In this document: positions 1 through 14,500 of the stretch, in pieces
Numbering within the stretch: position 1 is the stretch's first letter
Layout: every line of letters starts with the position of its first letter
NCBI GenBank assembly: GCA_023055355.1
Contig: JALJCS010000004.1
Span: forward strand, 15,654,001 to 15,718,000
Direction: 5' to 3'
Length of the DNA: 64,000 nt
Source of the DNA: Agelaius tricolor
Taxonomy: Eukaryota; Chordata; Aves; Passeriformes; Icteridae
The notes under the pieces: model-generated
Seen by the model: only the letters and a program-made list of their open reading frames with translations
Told to the model about the DNA's origin: nothing
The model's database searches: none
Position numbers and translations under genes: made by a program

Positions 1-3000
1 TTTTTCTGATCATATAATTTTTAACAAGAAGATAGAGATTTCCTTGTTTGGTAGATTTTCCTTTGAATATAAATTCCTTCCAAAAGAAATAATGTTTTAC
101 CTTTTACCGTCATAATTTTTCTGTAGGTGGTCAACCACCTTTCACTTTTAGCTAAATAATTAATTTACTGGTGGAAATATGTCTTACTCCATTTATTCAA
201 TCATCTGAGAAGCCCTCATTTGTTTTAAAGGACATATAAAAATCATACAACACTTAATACTTCACTAACTGGGACTTAAAAAAAGCCAACAAGCCAACAT
301 AACAGCTTATAAAATCCTTCTACTAGTCTGGTCTTTTTTATATATTTTTCTCTATAAAGATAGCAGTGTGATAAAACATTTTGTTGAAAAAGTGCAATAA
401 AAGTACTAAGAAGGTAGTGTAGCTGCTGTCTTTTTGTCTGTGATAGTCACATAAGGGGTGTTATTTTCACTTATCAAATACATCCTCATGATACTGCAGA
501 ATTTGAGATCAGATAAACTGGTGTGAAAATCATTGTGCTATAAAACTGCATATTAGCTTTTAAGCCTTGTAAATTTTGGGTCCATAGTTTAAAAAGTTTC
601 AATCATTCTACTGTACTATTGCGCAAAATGATAAAAAAAAAAGAAAGAAAGCAGTGGAAATAATAAGGAAGATAACACTTAATTATTAATAATACTTTTT
701 AAAGTTATTTTTATTTTTAAGGTATAGAATTTATTATGTTAGTGATTTATTTTACAAAATAGAAAAGTATCTAGGATAATGGTTGTAGAGAATTTACAAA
801 TACTGTGTAGTAATCACTTATACCAATATGAATTTTTAAGAAATAGAATGGAATGTGATCCCATCATACATCACAGGTATAAACTGGCAACTGCATTCAG
901 AGGTTTATTTTATCCTTCACAAGGGGAAAGTTTTCTAGTAATTTTCAGTCTTTCCTGAGCTCATGCTAGTAGTATTATACTTGATCTGCAGTTCACACTC
1001 ATCATTCTTTTGTTCTATATATGACTTGTAATAAATAGATCCTTTATTTGGGAATCTATTTATCATATCAAACATTCTATTTATTATACTGAACACTGCT
1101 GGTTCCTTGACCCAGAACTTGCTCTTGCACTTTTCTTAATCTGCCTCTTATTCCTAATCTATCTCACTGTTAATGACTATGAAAATCTGAGTTTTAGTTG
1201 TTCTCTTTAATTTTTTTTAATTTCTCAGTTTTTGTTTACAGATAAGTTTAAAGTAATTCTCCACATCTATCTGAACTAACCCAATTAATTGCTCATATAA
1301 TAATTTTTTTATACTATTTAATCTTTGTCCCTTCTCTGCCTGTTTCTGGTTTAACAACATCATTCTTGTTTAGGTGCACTATTTGCATTTTAAGTGTGAT
1401 TGAATGGTGACAACAATCATCTACCATTTGCAAAGCACAAACAAAATAATGAATAAATAATAAACAGCTTTTATCTGGAAGCATGTGGGGTCACTGAGCA
1501 AATGCATCTTGTCATGAAAGTAGCACATGTCAAAGAATTTTGATGTCCTATGGTGAGAAGAAATTTAAAATAGCAATGCAGACCTAATTATTTCAAGAAG
1601 GTGTGTGCATAACCTTATGTAGCTTATTTAAATATAGAATAATGTCTGAAGATCATCTTTTGAGGCTTAAAAGAACTTTGATTTTGTAATACTCCAGTAT
1701 AATTAGGTGAAGTTAAATAGTACTACTACTAGTTAAATGGTACTTGTTCAGTATGTTGACACTGGAATGCATTTTGAATGCAAGAGTATAAGCTGTTCTC
1801 TAAAGTGACAGGAGAGATGCTATTCTCTTTTTATTCCAGCTGTACACATATAATTGCAGCAGTAGTTAATTGTAAAAGAATTGCCTTTTTACTGAAATAT
1901 TGAGCTAATATTTTTCTTCTACTTTCAGGGGCCTGAATTATTAATTCTAAAGACACAGAATTTAGTGATGTTGTTTCTTTGTATTATTTCTACTTGCATA
2001 TTAAAGATTTAGCAAAAATGATTCCACTTTTATACATGGGATCACATAAAAACTCCTTTAAAAAAGTTTTAGAGGGTTTTTAGACAAAAACTTTTTTTTC
2101 AGTGGACTTGATTTATCTGTTAGTGGAGTTTATTGGACTAAGTCTGTTTGTCAAAATATTTTAAAACTGAGATTATTAAAATATAGTTAATTTGCATAGT
2201 GTGAATTTAAATATTGCTAATATTTTATTTAGGGAAGGCATTTTATAGAATACTTCCTACTTGCATATTTTATCTGCTCTATGTAGCCTTTAACCAGAAT
2301 GGGTAGAGCATTTTTATGCAACACTGAAAAAATACCATTTCTTTTCTTAAAAATATAATTTATTTCTGTATACAGACATGAAGTACTACTTATTAAAGTA
2401 CAGCACTGTCTTCTTTGTTAATTGTGTTTTTTCAGGCTATTACAAGGTTATTTTATAATTCCAAACTCCTTTGTCTTCCTCCCACATGCACATAGTGTTG
2501 CTTTATTCTTGTATGAGATAGGATGACCACAGCTGTGGGAGAGGGGAGAGGGAGCACTGTGCTGAGTGCTATTATAATGCACTCATTCTATAGGAAGAGA
2601 CAGAGAAGCACCTTACACAGACACAGTTTATGTGGTACCTTTGTATCAGTGAAAGGATGTAGTTCTGTCTTTCATGTGTAGCAAGAGGGGCTAGAAAATA
2701 TCATGACCACCATTGCAAGCTGAGTAATATTATGTCCTTGATTGTTAATGGAGAAGTAGGTATACATGCTTACACCAATTACTCTCGTGTTGAAAAAGAA
2801 GGTAGCAATGACTGCTCAGCTTCTTTTTTTTACCACAAACAATGTGATGTGAGGAATGAAATCAGAAGTCAGTTCTGCTGCACACTGACTTTTATGTGGT
2901 CTTGTAATTGATACAAGGTCAGATAAAAATATGCAGCCATTAATGTGCTACAGAAGGAATCAAAAACAATCACTGAAGAAGACACTCCTGAGAATGTTTA

Positions 3001-5394
3001 AGACCAGGTTCTGCTGCTTATTTAGCTTACTTCTCAGATATTGTCCTGAAATTTAGTTAATTGATGTTAACTTACAATGTGTATTTGCCTTTTGAATAGG
3101 CATTTTTGAATGCCTATTCATTCAGGTAGGCAAAGGATTCCATACTTGTGTTTATTGTTTTCTGGATTTTTTATATGTACTTTATTTGGAGGAGAAAGAG
3201 AATTGAGGAATGAATTCCTTTGGATTAGTACAGATTGAATGTCAAAGCAGGATAGGAGAAGTGTTATGAAAGTATGGACAGCTGAAGTACTGGAAGATTA
3301 TTGGAATTAGGTTTTTTATTAGTGCTTAATGTAGCTAATTTTCACAGCTGTTATAAGTACAACAGTTTTAACCACTTCATGCTTTAAAATCTTTAAAATA
3401 CAATGTTTTCCTCAGAATTCTTGTGCTAATAAACTTCATAAAATGCTTCTGTGGTAGTAGATTGGAAAAAGGGGGGTACACATATATCTTTGTAATAGTG
3501 GCTAGTGCTTTTTGAAATAGTCAAGATAATGGTTCAGCTCAGCACAAATTTCTTTGGCTGACTATACAGAATATTTTGTGACTAAGTCTAGCTTCAAGAA
3601 TTGTTTTTCAGAGTGAAGGGAATTAATCATAATTAGAAATTACAGGGGTTTTGTAATTTTCACCTTAGAAGTATTTAAAATAACATATAAATGTGTTACT
3701 TCCACTCTCCATAAATTGGAGCCATTAATTTTATAATACATTTGGTCAGGATTTTGTGTTGTAAATGTTTTAGTTAAAATCCTACAGTGTATATGATGCT
3801 GACAAATGAGTATTTTTAAATTACTACTTTCGCACTAAGGAAGCATATAACTCAAAGAGCTATGAGCAAAATTTTTTCTTATGTAGTCCACTAGGTTAAA
3901 TATCCCCAGCTTTCCTGTGTCTTCCTGCACAGTTCCAATGGGTGTAAATAACTCTGGAGATAGACACATCTCAAATTCTGCATGTGAGGCATGCCATAAG
4001 AATGTAAGGCAAGTGCAGAGGCACTTCTGTATAGTTGGTTTGTGCCATTCAGGCAGGCTAGGAAAAGACAGAGGTTAAGATCAGAGTCAGATGCATTTGC
4101 TTGCCTCAGTTATATGGTTTAGAGATAGCAAAATTATCTAATTTATGCAGAAAGCACTATTTCAGTACTCCAGAGTGTGAGGTGTACACATCAGTATAAG
4201 AGATAGAGCACTTCTATAGGCAAGGTAAAGTCCTACATGATATTTCCATTAATTTCATTAGTAAACAAAAGGTAAAGCAAATTGCAAATTTATATATAAT
4301 TTGAGTCATGAATGGATTTTGGGATAGAGTGGAGAACAAAAGTGTAGGGAGACAGGCCTTTTTTGCCATTTGCCACTGTGGGTGGTGAAATAAGGAGAAC
4401 CACAATGTACTCCAGTTTTTGTAGACACAGAAAACTTACTCTGTCTTTGCAGTCTGTAAGTGAAAGAATCAATACAAGGCATAGAGTTTTATTAAACCTG
4501 AAGTTTTGCTTTTCTGCAGGGCAGAGTAATGCTGCAAAATTGCAGCACTACTTTAAATCCAATACTCTGGAGAGTAGTCTCACACCCTTTTGTAAATCTC
4601 CAAAGACAGTTGAGTGTATTTATTTCTTGTAATATTAGTCAAGCATGATCCACTTAGCTAATTCTGAAAATCTTAGTTTTATTTAGGTGGCTCTTCTTCC
4701 TCTCTGTTTGCTGATTCTGAATGAGAATGACAGTGCGAGTTCAGTTAAAACAGGAGTTTCAAGCAGATATTCGGTAGAATTTTTTCATTGCAGTGCATCA
4801 AATGTGAGCACTCTCTGGGATGTGTAAGGATGATAAGTCTTTATAATCAAAATCAACTTAATTTCTTCATCAGTGTTATTGTTAACAAGAGATGGAAAAA
4901 TTATTTAGGTGTTTTTTTCTTTAGACACAATAATTTCCCATCAAAGTAGTGATCATTTTAGTATTCTATAAAATTTCAACCAATCTGTTCCATATAGAAT
5001 GAAGATAGAATCACTGCCAAAATATTCACTGATCTTAAAAAATAAGAGCATGTTGCCCATTTACAAGAGAAATAATATTAATTAAACTTGCAATTGTGCA
5101 GTTCTGAAAATTCCAAAAGTTGTCCAAAATATGTATTGAACTTATTAGAATGCAATATTTCTCATCAAATAAATGCAGCTCCACTTCCATCTTTAATTAT
5201 AAAATTGTTGTCTACACATGGTTCCATGCACTTCTACGAAAGATACCGTGGAAAAATAATCAAAAGTGGTTTCCTACATGTAATATATATGAGCTATTTT
5301 CAGCCCTTTGCAAGAGTTTTAACTTACAAAAATTCTGAAAACAACCTGTTACTTTGTTTCACTTTGTTTTATTTTTAATAACTTCAAAATTCAG
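1..5394 (+). other. ADAMTS19: Intron of ADAMTS19 (5' part outside window)
   Basis: This is intronic sequence upstream of the first exon visible. I looked for the exon with the first two zinc ligands (HEMGH) and did not find it, so it should lie before the window. The sequence is AT-rich, with no recognisable exon, RNA gene or clear transposon. It holds a perfect 11-bp inverted repeat at 3093-3120. The short open frames at 4.2-4.6 kb and 5.1-5.4 kb show no family resemblance and look like chance. The acceptor at its end is TTCAG at 5390-5394. Confidence 0.85.
3093..3120. repeat. Perfect 11-bp inverted repeat with 6-base loop
   Basis: TGAATAGGCAT (3093-3103), loop TTTTGA, then ATGCCTATTCA (3110-3120), in the first intron of the window. 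Confidence 0.9.
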
Positions 5395-5535
5395 CATGGG
5401 GATAAACCACGACAATGACCACCCATCCTGTGCAGATGGTGTCCATATCATGTCTGGAGAATGGATTAAAGGACAGAATCTTGGGGATGTTTCATGGTCT
5501 CAGTGCAGCAGAGAAGATCTGGAAAGATTTCTCAG
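5395..5535 (+). CDS. ADAMTS19: ADAMTS19 exon w1: end of catalytic domain
   Basis: The exon starts with the last base of an Asn codon and ends two bases into Arg47. It reads [15 protein letters not shown] onward. His5 followed by Asp6 is the third zinc ligand and the Asp of the reprolysin signature HExxHxxGxxHD, whose first part is on the missing upstream exon. Met19 in HIMSGEW is the Met-turn that underlies the zinc site. Cys12, Cys37 and the [11 protein letters not shown] stretch are typical of the catalytic domain C-terminus in the ADAMTS6/10/16/17/18/19 relatives. The acceptor is TTCAG and the donor gtatat. Confidence 0.97.
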
Positions 5536-8500
5536 GTATATAATTCAAGAAAAGAACTCTTACTGTATGTCGTTTAGAAATAGATGCAATAAATATACTG
5601 AAATAATAAGTTTTCAGTTTTTTTTACTCCTCTGGGAGATTTGTTTTGCAAAATCTGTCAAAATATTTTAAATCATCACAATCTAATATTAGATTTATTA
5701 ATATCTGTGTTCAGCAATGGCATGGATTTTTATGTTTTCAGGGGCATGTTTATAATTTTATATACTTATATAAAAATTTTTTATGTATCACTGTGTTTAC
5801 TATGTTAATATGCTGTGTACTGAAATGTTTGGCCACCAAAACCTTTAACCATTAAGCACATTTTATGCTAAAATATTGTCCAGCACTTTTCAGAAATGTT
5901 GATCATTTATATTGTCTTTCTGCAAATGTAGAATAACAGAGCACATTAATTTATAACAAGCAGGCCATATCATTTTAAACATGAGCAGTAGTCCAATGCT
6001 GATGAATAAGAAAATTATAATTGTCCATGCATTTTGAATGTTGTATGCAAGTTTAAGTTGGCATGGCAATCAGACCCTCGGATTTCTCAGTGTATGAATC
6101 TCTGCATATTACCAGGTCAAAGGCCAGTAACTGTCTGGTACAGACGAATCCTCAGAGCCTCAATTCTGTGATTATTCCCTCTAAGCTCCCAGGAATGACG
6201 TACACTGCAGATGAGCAGTGTCAGATTCTTTTTGGACCAACTGCTTCCTTTTGCCAAGAAATGCAGGTAAGGCTGTGTCTGTACTTCAGAAAATGCATCT
6301 ACCATCTAATATTTGTGTGAGAGTAGCTTTTGTACATGTGTTTGATAGAAAGAGAATATGGTATCTTTGAAGTAAGAATTTTACACTTGCTTTCCAAAAA
6401 TTAATATGCACATATACATTGGTTTATCTTGTAAGTGTTGCTTTAGGTTTCTGAATATCTTGAAGCATGTTTTACTGATACTTCCCTTGTACATTAGAAA
6501 CATAAGATATTTCTAGTGTTAAGACACCTTGTTGCAGCAAGTGGAATATTTGCAATTTATTATTTAGGTTCCATTTTATTATGGCTTGGGTACTAGACAT
6601 TCTTTTCTGACCTTCAGAAGATTATGCTGTGCCTGTGCAAATTTGGAGCAGTAACAGTGGTGTTAACTGGGCCCTCTGCACCTCTGAGCCCAGGCAGAGC
6701 TGTACAGTGCCATGAGAAGACGAGTTCCAGTACTTAAGTCAGTTTGCTGACCTTGCTTCATGCCAGTGTGAAGCAGTGTCACTATATTAGCCTTGAAAAG
6801 ACAGGTTAGCAAAATTGAGCAGGTCTTCATAATTTTATGATCTTCATCTGATTGAAGAAGCAGTCTAAGAATGATTTTTACAGAGAAAAGTCAACCTTTT
6901 TTAGCATCAACAGGAGAGACTAAACATATTTGATGCCCTTAAGACACTAGCCAAGACAAGATGGGAAGACGATATACAAATATGTAAAGAGCATGGAGTA
7001 TGGATTGATAAAGCAAACACTAGAGGAACTGTGAAATAAAATTTCATAAGGATTCAGTGGGCAGATAGCCTGAAAAGGTTAGGAGTAGTAAACAGGAAAA
7101 CATAATTCCTTTCTCCTTTACTTCTTCAGTTCTCTTCCCGATTTCAATTTGGACATAGTACTGTTTTTTCAGAGACTTTCACTTAAACTAATCTTTATCT
7201 AAAAGATTCTCAAAGGAAACATTGCAGTGCATGTACTACTAAGGCATGCTGAGAGTGGTATAGTTGAAGAGAAAAGGAAAAAACAGCTGTAGTTTAATGG
7301 ATATTTTTCTAGCTGTCTTATTGAAAACTTTTTCCCTCTTAATATGAGCAGTAAATCTCAATGTCACAATTCTACAGATATTCTTCATTACTTCCAAGTG
7401 CTTTTTTTATGAATTTCAACCTATGTCTTGATTTTCAGTACTTTGCTTTCAATGGAAGGATGTAATTTCTGGTTTTCATTCTCTAGAAGCCTATTTTGAA
7501 CAAGGAAATTGTAGTGTCTTTAGTATTTCTTGTGGATCTTCTTTAACAGTTAAAGATTCTCAAAAGTAATTGAAGAAAGAGATAAATGCCAAGATTTTCT
7601 GTTGGTTAACAGAAATCTTTATATGCTTTTCATTTGTCTGGATAAATTCTCTTCCTATTACCTTTATGTTTTGTTCTTATTCATATATTTAAATTCAGAT
7701 AGTCAAGTTGTCATATGCCTGTTGTGTTTGTCATAGATTCAGTAAATATTTGTCCTTCAATATCCTAACTCTGAGGCTTCTTTGGTTTACATTATTATTT
7801 TAGAAATATTAGGAAAATTAAATTCAGTGAATATTACCAGGGTAGAGTTCAGCTGTTTGCATGGAGATTATTTAGGTTCTAGGTGCCTGTTGCTAACTGT
7901 CCATTTCTAGTCATCTTCAGTCACATTCCCCTCTTCTGACATTCTGCATGTAAGACACCTTTCAGCTAAAAAAATTATTTTCAGCCAAATAAATATGTCT
8001 GCTTTTTCCTACTTATGGGATCATTGCTTTATATTTATATTAAATGTTTTTATTTATAGTAAAATCAACAGAACTTTCTGACAATTTTACTGTAATATTA
8101 AATATTAGTATTACTATACTATTAAATATTATTAAATATTTGTATTAAATGAAACACTTTAATTTATATCCAAGTATAATCCAAGTTTGCTGTGAAGAAA
8201 GAATATAGTAATGATGTAAGACAATACAAAAGGCCTATGTTTTTTCAACTATGCTTTTTTTCCTGATAAACTGCAATTTAATTTTACCTCTCATCATAAA
8301 ACCAAATGTGTTTGCTACCTGATGACCTTATGGTCTTAACAGTTAGAAAAAGAGAGCTCAGTATCAACTGCGGAGAAGACAGCAATGGGAAGAATCTTCT
8401 TCAGTTTTCCCAAAATCTTCTGCAAAACTGGTAACCCTAAACTGAAAATTGTATATTGAAATATTGAACCAAGAAATTACTGTAATGAATTTTTAAGAAC

Positions 8501-11500
8501 CTTGGATCTATTAGAAATGAATAAATGACACTAAGGACAAATTTGAGAAAACATGGTGAGAGTAGAAAAGAATTTTTCCAAAGCTTCCTTCCCGACCTTG
8601 GTAAAGTCATCTTGTTGTTTTTCTTCTGTGTTCTTCTATCTAAGCAAAATTTACACTCTCAACTTCCTCCCAACAAAAAAAAAAAAAAAAGTCCAAGAAA
8701 CTTGATGCTCAGTTTCTAGACATGAAGAGCTACTGCAGAAAGCTTAGGCACTATATTCAAATCTTCTTCTTTTGTTCCGTACTGTGAGTCTTAAATTTAT
8801 CTCTTCTATTAGGGAAGTTTACTGCTAATCCAGTTAGATACAGAATTTCTAAATAATAGAAATAACATTTCTGTGGTGAAGGGGAAACTCAGATCAATGG
8901 ATAGAGTACAGCCCAGAGGATTAGAAAGTTGTCCTTCTTCTACATGTTTTTTTCATATGTGTGAAAAGAAAAAGAAAGTTACCATTGGAATTCAGGTAGA
9001 AGCAGACCATTTAAACTTTCCAGAAATCTTTCATGAATTCTAGCACATGGACTGTGCAACACCCAGATCACCTATTGGTGAAGCACAGTTACTTAGTTGC
9101 TTATTCTGTCCTCTTCAGAAATAAAAACATGTTAGATACAAGTAACAAATATGTTGAGTCTAACCTTGCAATATTAATTGCATTTTACTTAATATGAAGG
9201 TGACTCAAATTTCACTGTCTTGACTGTACAAATTATTGTGGCTGCTATTGGAGAAATCAATATTTAGAATATCTTTCTAAGTTGAATGTAGTATTTCATT
9301 ACATATTACATAATAACTGTATTAATTTATTACAATGATTATTTAATTATGCATAGGTAATCACTGAATATTCCATGATATCCAGACTACTTCTTTTAAT
9401 CTCTGTATAGTCTGTCCTACTCTGCCAGTAACTGGAAGTTTATTATGGTTATAGTTGTTGTCCGCAAGCCAGGAAATGAGAGAAACACACTCCTCTAAGG
9501 TTCATTTAAATGTCAGTAAATCCAACAATTTATAGCCCAGGATTTTTTGGGCATGTTCTACTTGCTGAACAGTTCATGCACTTCAGTAAAACTGTGTAAA
9601 AGATAAATTATGAACTATGTCACAATCTTAAGTTTTCTGAGGCTGGGAGATTATTTAATGAAGAGAATCCCATACAGTCTTCTTCATTAAGCAACATATA
9701 ACAGCTATTTAACTAAGGAAACAATTGAGTAATGATGAAAAATAATCTTTATTCTACAAATATCAGTGGTACAATCAATAGTGCATTTCTGCTGAGATAC
9801 AATTTTCTACAATTGTTATTACTCAGTAATACTTTAGGACTGCATTCACAGTTGCATTACATGGCAACCTCTGAGAAATGCTACTGGTGCAAATGATGTT
9901 CCCTTGCTATCAAGAATTCCTCTTTATTATTTAATTTAATGAATGAAGCAAAGAACTGAAGGAGCTACTGCAGTCCTACTCCTGCATTTTCCTAAGTGAG
10001 GCCCTCCTACTCCCCTTTCATAAATGGTGACTTTATTTTTTCCTTTACATTTTCATTCAAAGACTTTTTTTCATATCCTAGGTAAAATTTTTAGACCCTA
10101 GAAAAGAATGAGTGGATCTCCAGGTTCAAGATTTATAGTGTGTCTCCATGCTTACCTTTTAAGGGGGCCAAGTTTGCTTTTATGCCCATGATGTCTCATG
10201 CAAGAATCAATTAGGTCCTAACATTGTTTCACATAACAGATAGTGAGATCATGGCCCAGAAGTAGTTCTTGATGATTAAACAGGATTGTAAAACTTGACA
10301 ATTTAATGCAATTGTTGAACTATTAAATACTGGCTTTTAAGATTAAAGTCCAGGATGTGAATGCTATCTGGTCAGTTCCACTAAAACAGTTCTTGTCATA
10401 ACACAGCTGTGATCTTTGCAAAGAAGTAGGAGACTGGTTATATTTCATGGGGATTTTTAAGGCATTTCAGGGAAAGATCACGTGAAAACTAGAAAAGTAA
10501 TGGAAATACTATAGTCCTGGTGAAATATCTGTCCTCATCCCAACCACCACATTTTAAACAATCTTGACTTTGCACAAATACTGTTGTAAAATTCCCTTTT
10601 TGTCTCTGGTCATTCCTTTCAACTGAAATTTCTTTCCATATGCTTACATGATTGGAAATGTATTCTTCTGATTCACATAGACCTGCCTTACTAATTTAAT
10701 TAAATAGACAGAAACAGACACAAAACCTCCACAAAACTCCAAAAGTGGAGTGACCTCTGTAATGCATTGTGACTTCCATGTTCTGTTTTACAAGATTTTG
10801 CTGTTAAAAACTCATGACTAACACATTCTTTCAAAAGAAAAAAAAATCCTTTGTGTGTGCTTGGCAATATTTTGTTTTGCAGCGTAAATATTTTACAGAT
10901 TGCAAATAGGCTAATGTCACAATTATAAGTTTTTAATCTCCAGTGTCTGTTCCTTCCCTTGGTTCATCTAAGAAAGCTGTGATGGCTGTTAAACAATACT
11001 TATAGATAACTGGTAAACCTTTGTGAATATTACCTTAGCTATCCGTATTTTGCCTGAAGAAAGTTTCTTTTAAGAGGAGTAAAATCCTAGTGTAGAAGTC
11101 TGTGCCCTGATTTTGAAGTGGCTGTAAAGTTCACAAGTCTCCTCCATATTTCTGTTTGCTTTCAAATCAGTCTGGATCTGCTTCATTGCAGGTTGCTTAT
11201 AAAAAAACTATATTTTGTGTTACGGTCTTTCCCTGGCCTTATGCAAAAATCCTTAAATGTCAAAATAAAGATACTGACAATAATCTCCATATCTCATACC
11301 TCTGCAACAGAGTCTGAACAGTAACTAAAGAGTCTATTTGTGATTTGACTAGAATGAAAAGCCTAGGAGAAAAAAAAAAAAAGCAAAACAACTTGCAAGT
11401 AAACTACCGATTTTAGTAATTCCATACCTCCTTTTTCTTGGGTTTGGGGAATATTAAAGTCTAATACTGAGTGCTTATTTTAGCAGAAGTGAGTGTTTTT

Positions 11501-14500
11501 AGAATGCAGTTCACTTAAAGCCCAAAATAGTTTCTATTTGGGGAAGTTAGGTCATGGCTCAAAGGGAGGTGGTATACAAGAATTTGTAGAAATATGAGAT
11601 GTATAAAATGTACATTAGCAAGCAAAGAGTGTTGATTTGATTTTCTTGATTTAGTTTACATGGTTCAAGTATGTCTCTGTGTTTAGGTACTCAAAATACC
11701 CAAAACCCTGTAAATCTGACTTAATGCCTCTCTATATTTAGAAGAATTATTTCTAGATTTGTAAAGAACTGTTTGTTGTAAGCCATTCTGCAATCATATT
11801 CAAGTGAAATTAAGCATACAATCAAAGTGTTTAGGGGAAAGAAAAACTTAAAAATGTGATGTCACAAGAGAAAATTTGCCTGTATTTTTTAAAAACTTGG
11901 ATAAATCTGGATGGCTTTTCTACAATTGTATTGGCTCATAACTGAAGATTTAAAGATATGAAAAAAATTAATTAGGACAATTAAATTAATATATATTTTT
12001 GTGGAGTGCTATCAACAGTATGTCTTTCATTTCCTAATTTGTCATGAACATCTGATACTGTATCTGATCTACTCTTGTCATCATCGACATTGTTTAAAAA
12101 ACAATGAAGAAGAACAGAAATTAGAGTTTGTTACTTGAAAAATTCTTGCTAAAATTACCCAGGAACAGGATAGGACTTCTGTAGCTGTGTTTCGGAGATG
12201 TACATAAGCTGGTTGTTGTGTTGCTAGCTCAGCTTCAGCAAAAAACTGCTACAGAATGAATCAAGAGTGAGTCTGACTGCTGCTATCCTGTCTCTTGTTT
12301 CCGTACAATGCTTCAGACCTCTCTACAATCTTTGATTTTTTTTCTTTTTTTGATAACTGATTTTACACACATTTTTACATGTAAGACTCCCAATGGAACT
12401 GCCCTGTTCCTTGGTTCAAACACAATCTTTCGTTGAATTGTGTTTTGTCTGCTCTTAGTCTTCTTTCAAGGTAGCATAAGATTTATGACAAGGTTTTCAT
12501 CCATAGTGTAAAAAGGCACAGAGACTCTTACCGGGTGTACCAATATAACAAATCATTTCACTCAGAAAAAGCAGGTCTTCTGGCTGCTCTGTTTTAAAAA
12601 AACCCAGCTGTTCTTTATCTTTTATCCTGCTTGCATCACCTCCCCCTCTCCTGATCCTTCTTGCCTCTCTTTGGGCAGTATCCGTTGTGGAGGATCACTG
12701 TGCATATGCAGTAATACTCAGGCCACAGTTCAGCCTCACGTGACCTCTCTTCACTTCCACATGTTTTATTATTAAGGGGGAACAGACAGCAGGGAGAATG
12801 CAGTCCTGACTGAAAACCATGGGAGAAGGAAGACTTTTCAGGGAAAAAATAGGGAAAGCTGCCAGGAAAATTTGGGAAATGTGAGCCAGCATCCTGCAAG
12901 GCTTGGCTTTCTCTTGAGTAAAGTAAAAAGTATTTTGTTCTGATACTTCAGAGGGCTTTTCTTTCCATCTCTAAAATTCATTGCTGACTTGCATCCCTGT
13001 CATCTCCCTTCTCTTCTTTCCAGCAAAAATATTTCATTTGTCAGGTAACTTTGTGTCTTCTTTGTGGAGATCAAGTTTGATGGCTTTTGGATTTTTCTTC
13101 TAGAGTGATAAGTGAATTCTAGAGGAATTATGAATTATTGAAGAGCATGACAGCAGCAGTCATTGGGGTAGAACAAACAAGAGGGATCTGGAAGTCGTAG
13201 AGAAGCACAATTAATGAAAGTCTAAGCAGAATCTGCCCACTTGGTTTTTTTTAATGTTTAATATGTCTTCAAATGTATTTCAGTACCATCAAACTAGTGG
13301 ACTGCATGCAGAAAGTAATTTTGCATAAGATCAATTTTGTGCTTACTCTTTGTTTGGTTTTCAGCATGTCATTTGCACTGGGTTGTGGTGTAAGGTGGAA
13401 AGTGAAAAGGAATGCAAAACTAAACTGGATCCACCAATGGACGGAACAGACTGTGACACTGGAAAGGTATGCCTCTGGTGGAAAAGCAATATCAATTATA
13501 CCAAACATCTAGCATTCAAGGAAACAAGCTGAATTGTTCTTTGTTGTTCTTTAAAGTTCCTACTTACCTCAATTATCATAAAAATAAGCTATATACAGTT
13601 GAATGTATTATATATGATATATTTTATAATATAGAGATGAAAAAAATAGAGATGAAATGTCCCTAAAACCAGTGAATTAAAAAAAGGTTAGCCAAAGAGA
13701 CAGATGTTTTAATATTTACGCTGTTTTATTTCAAATTCTTTCACATTTTTTGTCATATTTATGAATAGAATGCAATTGTTGTTCTTCCAACTGTAAATAG
13801 AAACTTAAGCTTTCAAAGATACAGAGTTCTCAGCTATGATTTAAGATTTAGAAATAGTCTCTTTGAAGGAATTGATACAGATAGTTGTTAAAACCTTTCA
13901 GGATAAGTTTTATCAAGAAATATGGTGTAAAAGAGTGTAATCCCATGCACATAAAAGAGTGACAAATTCTATTAAAAGCATGCCATCACAGACACATTAA
14001 ATCAGACTTAGATGAATTGTCCTTCAAGAGCTTTGCAGTTAAAATTATTTATAATCTTTGTATATATCTGTAAATGAATATAAATAACCTCAAACAGAAA
14101 ACAGAGAAAGAGCATACATATGTCTTGGGGTTTTCAAGATACTGTGCTGACAGCCATTTCCCACAGGAGTGATTTACTCTTTGAGTCATATTACATTCAC
14201 CAGGACTCATCATTTTCCTAAAATCAAATCAATCAATTAATATCAAATGTTCAGATAACATGCTAAAGGAAAAACAGGTTGTATTTCTGTTCATATCTCT
14301 AAAATAATGACAATTGCTTCAATATTTTAATTCTGATAAAGTTCGTAGTTGATACTGTCTGAAGTCAATACCTGGAAAGTAAGAGACATGAGTTTTGTTT
14401 GATATCACAATTTTTACATTGAGACTGGCCTGCCCATGCTATGGAATAAGAAAGCAGAACCTCTTATGATGATTACACACAATTACTGATTGTAATTAAA

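Noticed and set aside
4214..5378. Cluster of short frames before exon w1
   Set aside because: No conserved motif, mixed strands, no splice context; expected by chance in AT-rich sequence.
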